The notes below the pieces were generated by a model that ran no database searches, was not told where the DNA came from, and saw only the letters and a program-made list of their open reading frames with translations. From NCBI GenBank assembly GCA_903867305.1, contig CAIPQU010000063.1, forward strand, positions 1 to 47,719: a stretch of 47,719 nucleotides of DNA. Reading direction: 5' to 3'. A program made the position numbers and the translations under genes. Source of the stretch: an uncultured beta proteobacterium. Lineage in GTDB: Bacteria > Pseudomonadota > Gammaproteobacteria > Burkholderiales > Burkholderiaceae. Of this stretch, positions 33,392-39,957 are shown in pieces; positions within the stretch are counted from its first letter, which is position 1; the number at the start of each line of letters is the position of its first letter.

Positions 33392-34387
33392 TTAGGGCTT
33401 TTTCCTATTTGCAACAAACGTCTCACCTTCAACTTCAAAGTTATGTCCAAAATCATGCTTTACATCTGGGCCCCAAGCATATAAGGAATCATCCGGTGGA
33501 TGATTTTTGGCAGGCCAATCAATATCGTGCGGAATAAAGTCAATGTCAAACGAATACTCGATGAAGCTTCCCCATGGATCTTGAACATACCGAAAATAAT
33601 TAGAACCTAATACGTGACGACCAACACCCCAACCCTCAGTAAATCCGGCATCGCGCATCTGCATAGAGCCAAATCCTACATCATCAATGGAATCAACCGC
33701 CCAACTCGAATGATGATACCCGTAATCTTTTGATTTGAGCATCGCTAACAGATGATGGTCACTGCCATGCGGACTATGGACGAAGGCAATCAAATCATCA
33801 CCAGCAGAATCCGACATTTTCAAACCAAGTACTTTTTCATAAAAAGCTAAGGAATGATTCACACTCTTCGTAAAGATCAGCACATGAGATAAATACTTTG
33901 GATGAACTTTATGGACCTTCGACTTATTCGGTGAACGACCGGCACCATTCGACTCAGGCGTAAAGTTTCTAATCGGTGGTGAAGAGGGAGATGTTTTTTC
34001 AGCAACTCGAATTTGAATCGGAAATCCATCCGGACTCAAAATCCAGATCCCATCGCCTTTTGGATCAGGTGATTCAATCGTCGCAATGCCAAGAGTTTTT
34101 AAATGGGCTTTAAAAGGTTCAAAATCCTCAGCATATACACCAAAGCTAATCCACTGAAGGCGTTTTTTAGGACCCTTAATAATGCGTCCAAAACGGTGTG
34201 GATGACCAAATGCATAAATTTCTAATTGACCTTCTGCACGAACAACATTCAATCCAAAAAGTGTATAAAACTCTTCAGCAACATCAAGATCAGGTACAGA
34301 AAAAACAAATTCATTAATCGAATGAGCGGCTAAAACACCAAGGCGACGGGTTTGAGCAACATGGGCTGCGGATAAAGGTTTGTTCAT
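33392..34387 (-). CDS. type I extradiol ring-cleavage dioxygenase (VOC superfamily)
   Basis: A 331-residue two-domain vicinal-oxygen-chelate protein. In the catalytic C-terminal domain the three iron ligands are visible: H168 (LSHVLIF), H225 or H226 (GYHHSSWAV) and E277 (FIEYSFD). The block GVGRHVLGSNYFRYVQDPWGSF carries H258, fitting the catechol 2,3-dioxygenase/BphC pattern. The N-terminal domain (about 20-130) has lost ligands, as expected. It should open a catechol-type ring next to the two hydroxyls with O2. It is first in the minus-strand string, preceding the transporter by 42 bases. The substrate is unknown. Confidence 0.85.
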   Translation of the reverse strand: MNKPLSAAHVAQTRRLGVLAAHSINEFVFSVPDLDVAEEFYTLFGLNVVRAEGQLEIYAFGHPHRFGRIIKGPKKRLQWISFGVYAEDFEPFKAHLKTLGIATIESPDPKGDGIWILSPDGFPIQIRVAEKTSPSSPPIRNFTPESNGAGRSPNKSKVHKVHPKYLSHVLIFTKSVNHSLAFYEKVLGLKMSDSAGDDLIAFVHSPHGSDHHLLAMLKSKDYGYHHSSWAVDSIDDVGFGSMQMRDAGFTEGWGVGRHVLGSNYFRYVQDPWGSFIEYSFDIDFIPHDIDWPAKNHPPDDSLYAWGPDVKHDFGHNFEVEGETFVANRKKP

Positions 34388-34411
34388 TGAAGCTCCCTAT
34401 TAGCTAAATGT

Positions 34412-34434
34412 GATGTTTTCTCCGAAAAAACATC
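34412..34434 (-). promoter_or_regulatory. inverted repeat upstream of the extradiol dioxygenase gene
   Basis: A perfect 8-base inverted repeat (GATGTTTT / AAAACATC) with a 7-base spacer, 25 bases before the dioxygenase start. In DNA it could be an operator for a dimeric regulator; in RNA a leader hairpin. No regulator gene is adjacent on this side. Confidence is limited because the repeat is short and AT-rich. Confidence 0.4.
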
Positions 34435-34607
34435 TACTTAATCAATTTGTTCTAATTTTCTAATATGGTATTACTTTACCTTATTTAAAGGGATTTCGAC
34501 AATCTTTCTTGTGAAGGAAACTCATGCGCATCTTAGGCATTAGGGTAAACACCAATCAACCATCAACCACTTCACACTGTCATAAATAAACAAAAAAATG
34601 GCCTTTT

Positions 34608-35510
34608 TTATAAGACACCAAACACATCGGGGACATACATTTCTTCCGGAACAGGCCCACGAATGTAATCAGGGTTATGGACACGTTCGGGTAAAACCAC
34701 ATGGGGGTGCTCAACTTCTCCATAGGGAATTTGTGAGAGTAAATGAGCAATGCAATTGATGCGTGCTTTTTTCTTATCATTTCCATCGACAATCCTCCAT
34801 GGGGATGTCTTCGTACTAGTCATTTCTAACATGTGCTCCTTAGCTTTGGTGTATAACTCCCAACGAGCACGAGACTGGAGATCCATCGGCGATAGTTTCC
34901 ATTGTTTTAAGGGGTCATTGATGCGCATCATGAATCGTAAATGCTGTTCATCATCAGTAATTGAAAACCAGTATTTGATCAAAATAATTCCAGAACGAAT
35001 CAACATATTTTCAAATTCAGGCACGTCTTGGAAAAACTGTTCATACTGCTCATCGGTGCAAAAACCCATGACTCTTTCTACTCCAGCTCGGTTATACCAA
35101 CTGCGATCAAATAACACGATCTCTCCACCAGCAGGCAAGTGTGGCGTGTATCTTTGAAAATACCACTGTGTCCTCTCACGCTCGTTAGGGGCTGGTAATG
35201 CAACGGTGCGGCAAACCCTGGGGTTTAAGCGTTGAGTAATGCGCTTAATCGCCCCACCCTTACCTGCAGAGTCTCGTCCCTCAAAGATGACCAGAACCTT
35301 TAATTTTTTATCTAACACCCAATCCTGTAGCTTGACTAACTCTCCTTGTAAGCGCAATAACTCTTTGAAATATTTCATTCGATTTGCACGATTTTCCTCA
35401 GTATCAGCCTCACCACTTAAGCGATCATCGTCTAGTTCAAGCTCTAACTCCTCATCCAAACTATCCAACAATTCCTGATGAATACGCTGACGTAAATCTT
35501 TGTTATCCAT
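34608..35510 (-). CDS. ppk2: polyphosphate kinase 2
   Basis: A 300-residue PPK2 enzyme transferring phosphate between polyphosphate and nucleoside diphosphates. Walker A is FEGRDSAGKGGAIKR, followed by Walker B in VLFDRSWYNRAGVERVMGF and the lid-module block. Length and a single domain fit class I PPK2, which favours ADP/GDP. The acidic first 45 residues (DEELELELDDD) are typical. Start 35510 is chosen after AAGGGATTTACC; an in-frame ATG at 35549 is less likely. It is divergent from the 3-hydroxybutyrate dehydrogenase gene. Confidence 0.92.
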   Translation of the reverse strand: MDNKDLRQRIHQELLDSLDEELELELDDDRLSGEADTEENRANRMKYFKELLRLQGELVKLQDWVLDKKLKVLVIFEGRDSAGKGGAIKRITQRLNPRVCRTVALPAPNERERTQWYFQRYTPHLPAGGEIVLFDRSWYNRAGVERVMGFCTDEQYEQFFQDVPEFENMLIRSGIILIKYWFSITDDEQHLRFMMRINDPLKQWKLSPMDLQSRARWELYTKAKEHMLEMTSTKTSPWRIVDGNDKKKARINCIAHLLSQIPYGEVEHPHVVLPERVHNPDYIRGPVPEEMYVPDVFGVL

Positions 35511-35656
35511 GGTAAATCCCTTTTTTAAGATATCTTGATAGTTTCTCAATGATTTGTTTCATTTAGGTGAATATATTTTTTAAGTCTACGCTGTAAGGTT
35601 TATTATTTCTAATTATTTAATCGATTATGTAAATTATTCATCTATAGGGGTTACGT

Positions 35657-36439
35657 ATGTCTTCAAATAAAGTGGCTTTAATCACTGGCTCAACGAGCGG
35701 TATTGGTCTAGGTATTGCCAAAAAATTTGCCTCTCACGGTATGAATATTATTCTGAATGGCTTTGGAGAGGCCTCAGCAATTGAGGAAATTCGTGCTGGA
35801 ATTGCAAAAGAACATGGCGTTCAGGTTCGCTATAACGGCGCCGATATATCAAAACCAGAAGAAATTACTACAATGATCAAAACGATCGAAGATGAATTTG
35901 GCGCGATTGATGTGATCGTGAATAACGCAGGGATTCAATTTGTATCACCCGTTGAAGATTTTCCGATGGAAAAATGGAATGCTATCTTAGCAATAAACCT
36001 TTCTGGAAGTTTCCATACGATTCACTGTGCCCTGCCTAAAATGAAAGAAAAAGCCTGGGGACGAATTATTAATATCGCATCTGCTCATGCCTTAGTTGCC
36101 TCACCCTATAAATCAGCTTATGTTGCAGCAAAACACGGCATCGCTGGCTTAACGAAAACTGTCGCCCTAGAGACTGCCACTTTTGGTATCACCATGAATG
36201 CCATCTGCCCAGGTTACGTTTGGACCCCTCTAGTCGAAAAACAAATTCCAGATACAGCGAAGGCTCGTGGGATTACCGAAGAACAAGTCATCAATGATGT
36301 CTTACTGCATTCACAACCTACTAAGAAATTTGTCACGATAGAACAAGTTGCTGCGTTAGCTTATTTCTTAACCACTGATGATGCGGCATCAATCACTGGT
36401 GCAATGATCCCTATCGATGGGGGCTGGACAGCTCAGTAA
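35657..36439 (+). CDS. 3-hydroxybutyrate dehydrogenase (SDR family)
   Basis: A 260-residue short-chain dehydrogenase. The cofactor motif TGSTSGIGLG is at residues 10-19, NNAG is conserved, and SAYVAAKHG holds the catalytic Tyr and Lys. Overall similarity is to D-3-hydroxybutyrate dehydrogenases (QPTKKFVTIEQVAALAYFL and PIDGGWTAQ are family-typical). It would oxidise 3-hydroxybutyrate to acetoacetate in polyhydroxybutyrate turnover. It runs towards the convergent maleylpyruvate isomerase gene with 14 bases between stops. Confidence 0.9.
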   Translation: MSSNKVALITGSTSGIGLGIAKKFASHGMNIILNGFGEASAIEEIRAGIAKEHGVQVRYNGADISKPEEITTMIKTIEDEFGAIDVIVNNAGIQFVSPVEDFPMEKWNAILAINLSGSFHTIHCALPKMKEKAWGRIINIASAHALVASPYKSAYVAAKHGIAGLTKTVALETATFGITMNAICPGYVWTPLVEKQIPDTAKARGITEEQVINDVLLHSQPTKKFVTIEQVAALAYFLTTDDAASITGAMIPIDGGWTAQ

Positions 36440-36453
36440 TTAGTAAATAATCA

Positions 36454-37095
36454 TTATGCAGCGTCAGGCTGTTGACCAGGCGCTGCTTGAATAAATGATT
36501 CTAATTGCATGCAATTAGCTTCTATTTTCATGATTAACGGCCAACGTTGAAGGTCAACTTTAAAACGACGCGCACTTTCAACTTGGGGCACTAGATAAGC
36601 ATCAGCAAGTCCCGGTTGATCTCCAAAACAAAAAGCACCATGTAGTTGATGTTCTACAAGAAGCGCTTCAAAGGCATCAAAACCATCCATGATCCAAGTC
36701 TGACACCAATCATTGATCGTAGCTTCGTCATGAGCAAGTTGATGACGTAAGCGTTCAAGAACTCTGCGGTTGTTGAGGGGGTGCATATCACATCCAACAA
36801 TCGCTGCTAGGGCTCTTACATAAGCACGGTGATGATGATCCACAGGTAATAAAGCGGGTGTTGGATAAGCTTCTTCTAACCATTCAATGATCGCTGGTGA
36901 TTGCGTTAGAGTGGCTTTCTCATCAACCAGTGCAGGAACCAAGCCCTGTGGATTAATGGCTTTAAACCCTTTACCTTGATGCTCTTCCGTCCGCAAATCA
37001 ACGGGGATGTACTCCGTTTTTATTCCTTTTAAATTCAAAGCGATGCGTAATCGGTGAGAAGTACCACTGCGAAAAAAACTATAAAGTTTCATCAT
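36454..37095 (-). CDS. nagL: maleylpyruvate isomerase (maleylacetoacetate isomerase, zeta-class GST)
   Basis: A 213-residue zeta-class GST. SFFRSGTSHRLRIALNLKGI carries the conserved active-site Ser residues (SxxS region), and INPQGLVPALV and TQSPAIIEWLEE bind glutathione. In the gentisate pathway it isomerises maleylpyruvate to fumarylpyruvate. Its position directly after gentisate 1,2-dioxygenase (19 bases) supports maleylpyruvate over maleylacetoacetate. Two Met codons start the frame; the second (37092) is equally possible. Confidence 0.9.
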   Translation of the reverse strand: MMKLYSFFRSGTSHRLRIALNLKGIKTEYIPVDLRTEEHQGKGFKAINPQGLVPALVDEKATLTQSPAIIEWLEEAYPTPALLPVDHHHRAYVRALAAIVGCDMHPLNNRRVLERLRHQLAHDEATINDWCQTWIMDGFDAFEALLVEHQLHGAFCFGDQPGLADAYLVPQVESARRFKVDLQRWPLIMKIEANCMQLESFIQAAPGQQPDAA

Positions 37096-37113
37096 GATTG
37101 TTTAATTAAAATT

Positions 37114-38154
37114 TTATTTTTTACTGCGGTTTTCAAATACACCCAACTTACGGTGTAAAGGCGTTTCATCAGTAATAAAGAGGCAAGTTGGCTCCTTTGA
37201 GAGGTTCTTCAGAGTAATCGGTGTATAACCTGGCGCACAACAAGTATCTGATTGTTGTAATGTATAAGCCGTATTCTCAATTTGAACTTCACAAGCACCT
37301 TCAATCACATGAAACACCATCGAAGGAGAGCGTACCGGCAAATTCAAACTCTGATTAGGCCTTAACATCAATGCATAAAAACCTAAAATATTTTCAGCAT
37401 CATCGCCAGTCTCGGGATTAACATACGTCACCGATACCATCTCCACTTCTGGCTGACCTTGAGCAATATTCTCTAAAGTTTTACGAACCAAGGTCCATGG
37501 ATAACGATACATTGGGTAGGGTTTTTTGGAGCGTTCAAACATCGGTGATGGAACAACGCCACCAGTTGCATAAAAAGATTCATTGGATGAAGTGACATGA
37601 TCTTGCTTGACACCATCGACGTGATATGAAACCTCTAAATAGTATGCCAAAGGTAAATCCAAGACATCCAACCAAATGACTGGATCCTTTCCATCATGGC
37701 CATGCTCATGCCATAAACCGGTTGGTGTCAAAATCAAATCACCACGTTCCATGTAGCATTTTTCACCTTCTACGGTGGTGTATGCCCCTTCACCTTCAAC
37801 AATCATCCGAATCGCATTCGGTGTATGACGGTGGGAAGCAGCCCACTCACCAGGTAAAAGTAATTGCATCCCTAAATACATCGCTGGACTAGCTTGCATT
37901 TTTTCTAATGTATGCCCGGGATTGGCTAAAACTAAGACGCGACGTTCCGCTTTTTCAATGGGTGTCAAATCACCCGCTTGCAAGAGCAATGGACGGATAT
38001 CCACATACTTCCATAAAGTTGGCGCCGTATGCGGACGTGGTTTATGCGCTGGCATCACACCACGCAAACTCGGCCATAGCGGCACCAAATTTAATTTGGT
38101 TAACGCATCCCGATACTCTTGAGGTAAGTCTTCTAATTTTCCAAGATCACTCAT
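37114..38154 (-). CDS. nagI: gentisate 1,2-dioxygenase
   Basis: A 346-residue bicupin that opens the gentisate ring between C1 and C2 to maleylpyruvate with Fe(II) and O2. In the N-terminal cupin the iron ligands are H108 and H110 (ASHRHTPNAIR) and H149 (GLWHEHGH); the second cupin (about 270-340) lacks them. Length matches the family (about 345). It lies between the monooxygenase gene (28 bases) and the isomerase gene (18 bases) on the minus strand, giving a gentisate operon. A TGGAGAATCACT Shine-Dalgarno precedes the ATG. Confidence 0.94.
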   Translation of the reverse strand: MSDLGKLEDLPQEYRDALTKLNLVPLWPSLRGVMPAHKPRPHTAPTLWKYVDIRPLLLQAGDLTPIEKAERRVLVLANPGHTLEKMQASPAMYLGMQLLLPGEWAASHRHTPNAIRMIVEGEGAYTTVEGEKCYMERGDLILTPTGLWHEHGHDGKDPVIWLDVLDLPLAYYLEVSYHVDGVKQDHVTSSNESFYATGGVVPSPMFERSKKPYPMYRYPWTLVRKTLENIAQGQPEVEMVSVTYVNPETGDDAENILGFYALMLRPNQSLNLPVRSPSMVFHVIEGACEVQIENTAYTLQQSDTCCAPGYTPITLKNLSKEPTCLFITDETPLHRKLGVFENRSKK

Positions 38155-38182
38155 AGTGATTCTCCATTGAATAATGATGCAT

Positions 38183-39394
38183 TTATTTGGCTAAACAATT
38201 TTCTACTTTCCAACCATACAACCATTCTATCGAACGATAAAACTCTGCCTGTGTTTTATTCTTCCACAAATCATTTCTTACCAAACGCTCAACACCTTGA
38301 GCATGATAAATTCTTCCCATTTCCCGGGAAGATAAAACAATCCGTGCCGTTCTAGTAATTCTAGACCGTTGGTATAAGTCAAAGGCTTTTTCAAAATTGA
38401 GGTTTGAAATCGTGTCACATTCTTTGAGCGCCTCCCCTAATGTAACTGCATCCTCAATCGCCATGCAGGCACCTTGGGCTAAATACTGTAATGTCACGTG
38501 TGCAGCATCGCCTAAAAGAGTTGCCTTACCAAAAGTCCACTGCCCTATCGGCTCACGATCGACCGTTGCCCACCGTTTCCAACTTTTCGGCAAATGAATG
38601 AGCTGTCTGGCTTTCGGTGAAATTCCTTGGAAGTAACTTTCCACTTCAGCCTTGCTTCCTTCAGTCACACTCCAAGCTTCTTTTACGCGACTATGAAAAG
38701 TCACCACAACATTAAATTGCTCACCGCCACGCAGGGGATAATGTACTAAGTGATGATTCGGACCAACCCAAATACTGGAAGAATTCCAAGCTAAGTCATT
38801 CGGGAAATCTTTTTTATCCACGACTGCACGATAAACCACATGACCAGAAATTCTTGCCTCATCACCGACATACTGCTCCCGCACCGCTGACTTCACGCCA
38901 TCCGCAGCAATTAGAGCTAAACCTTGATGCGCATGACCATGTTGATCAAATACCGTCACAGTTTGGTCATCTTGCTCAACACGAACTACTTCAGTTGACG
39001 TATGAACTTCAATCCTATCCGTCTCTTGCGCCCCCTCCAGTAATGACATGTGCACATCGGCACGATGACAAACTGCATAAGGGTTTCCAAAGTAATCTAA
39101 AAACTCTTTTCCTGTCTCAATACAACCCACGACACTTTCATCAATACAGTCATGCATCACCATATCATCGGTATAGACAGCTCGCGCACGCCCTTTTTCA
39201 CCAACACCTAAGGCATCTAAAGCAGCAAAAGCATTAGGGCCAAACTGAACCCCTGCACCAATCTCACCCAACTCTGGAGATTTTTCGAGTACTTTTACTT
39301 TAAAACCTTGCTGAGTTAATGCAAGGGCGGCGGCAAGCCCACCAATGCCACCACCGGCCACAATAATGGGCAAAGACTCAGATGTATATTTCAT
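38183..39394 (-). CDS. nagX: 3-hydroxybenzoate 6-monooxygenase (FAD-dependent)
   Basis: A 403-residue group A flavin monooxygenase. The FAD motif AGGGIGGLAAALAL is near residues 13-26, ADGVKSAVREQ follows, and GDAAHVTLQYLAQGACMAIEDAV closely matches 3-hydroxybenzoate 6-hydroxylases. It converts 3-hydroxybenzoate to gentisate with NADH and O2, feeding gentisate dioxygenase. The alternative, salicylate 1-hydroxylase, is less likely given gentisate genes beside it. It is first in the operon; AAGGAAT lies 4 bases before the ATG. The symbol is by analogy with the Ralstonia nag cluster. Confidence 0.9.
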   Translation of the reverse strand: MKYTSESLPIIVAGGGIGGLAAALALTQQGFKVKVLEKSPELGEIGAGVQFGPNAFAALDALGVGEKGRARAVYTDDMVMHDCIDESVVGCIETGKEFLDYFGNPYAVCHRADVHMSLLEGAQETDRIEVHTSTEVVRVEQDDQTVTVFDQHGHAHQGLALIAADGVKSAVREQYVGDEARISGHVVYRAVVDKKDFPNDLAWNSSSIWVGPNHHLVHYPLRGGEQFNVVVTFHSRVKEAWSVTEGSKAEVESYFQGISPKARQLIHLPKSWKRWATVDREPIGQWTFGKATLLGDAAHVTLQYLAQGACMAIEDAVTLGEALKECDTISNLNFEKAFDLYQRSRITRTARIVLSSREMGRIYHAQGVERLVRNDLWKNKTQAEFYRSIEWLYGWKVENCLAK

Positions 39395-39427
39395 AAAAAT
39401 TCCTTAAATGTCCTAATAGTAAGTATA

Positions 39428-39461
39428 CTCATTAATTACCAAGTCTTCATTATTTAATGAG
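39428..39461. promoter_or_regulatory. inverted repeat between the 3-hydroxybenzoate operon and the MarR gene
   Basis: CTCATTAA (39428-39435) and TTAATGAG (39454-39461) are exact reverse complements with an 18-base spacer, in the divergent control region of nagX and the MarR gene. MarR regulators commonly bind such sites and repress both directions. The centre-to-centre spacing of 26 bases is longer than a simple MarR palindrome, so this is tentative. Confidence 0.4.
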
Positions 39462-39477
39462 AGGTTTTTCTCAAATC

Positions 39478-39945
39478 ATGCCTATATCAGCTGATAGCAA
39501 TCTTTCAATCGATGCTCTTCCGGGACATTATATTCGGCGTTTACAGCAAATCGCGGTGGCGATATTTTTAGAAGAAACTGAGGCTTTTGGAATTACTCCA
39601 GTCCAATTCGCCACCATGGGGGTGTTAGCAAAGAACCCAGGCCTTGACCAAAAAACTTTAGCAAGAACGATTGGACAAGATGCCTCTACGATCGGCGGTG
39701 TTATTGATCGTCTCGAAGTCAGGAATCTTGTCAAAAGGAGTGCCTCAGAAAATGACCGACGGGTTCATTTGCTCACCTTGACAGATGAAGGAGGACTATT
39801 ATTAAAGCAAGTGACCCCAGCAGTTCTTCAAGCGCAGGATCGTATCTTAGAACCCCTCCCCGCCTCAGATCACCCTTTATTCATGAAAATGTTAGCTATA
39901 CTAGTAAAAGGAAATAATGAATTGAGTAGGGCTCCTACTCTATAA
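39478..39945 (+). CDS. MarR family transcriptional regulator
   Basis: A 155-residue winged-helix regulator. The core lies at about residues 30-110: ITPVQFATMGVLAKNPGLDQKTLARTIGQDASTIGGVIDRLEVRNLVKRSASENDRR and then a C-terminal dimerisation helix. It is divergent from the 3-hydroxybenzoate operon, so it probably controls that operon in response to an aromatic acid. Start 39478 is preferred since GAGAGG lies upstream; the in-frame ATG at 39457 would add 7 residues and overlap the inverted repeat. The histidine kinase gene begins 12 bases downstream on the same strand. Confidence 0.86.
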   Translation: MPISADSNLSIDALPGHYIRRLQQIAVAIFLEETEAFGITPVQFATMGVLAKNPGLDQKTLARTIGQDASTIGGVIDRLEVRNLVKRSASENDRRVHLLTLTDEGGLLLKQVTPAVLQAQDRILEPLPASDHPLFMKMLAILVKGNNELSRAPTL

Positions 39946-39957
39946 AACGGTTAGAGC

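Noticed and set aside
34577..34607. A-run/GGCC/T-run hairpin after ppk2 as a terminator
   Set aside because: The stem would be almost only A-T pairs around GGCC and overlaps the stop codon; too weak to list.
34750..35157. 135-codon open frame on the plus strand inside ppk2
   Set aside because: Antisense shadow of a conserved kinase; composition is not protein-like.
38854..39237. 127-codon open frame on the plus strand inside the 3-hydroxybenzoate 6-hydroxylase gene
   Set aside because: His- and Pro-rich translation without family features, no Shine-Dalgarno, entirely antisense to a well-supported gene.
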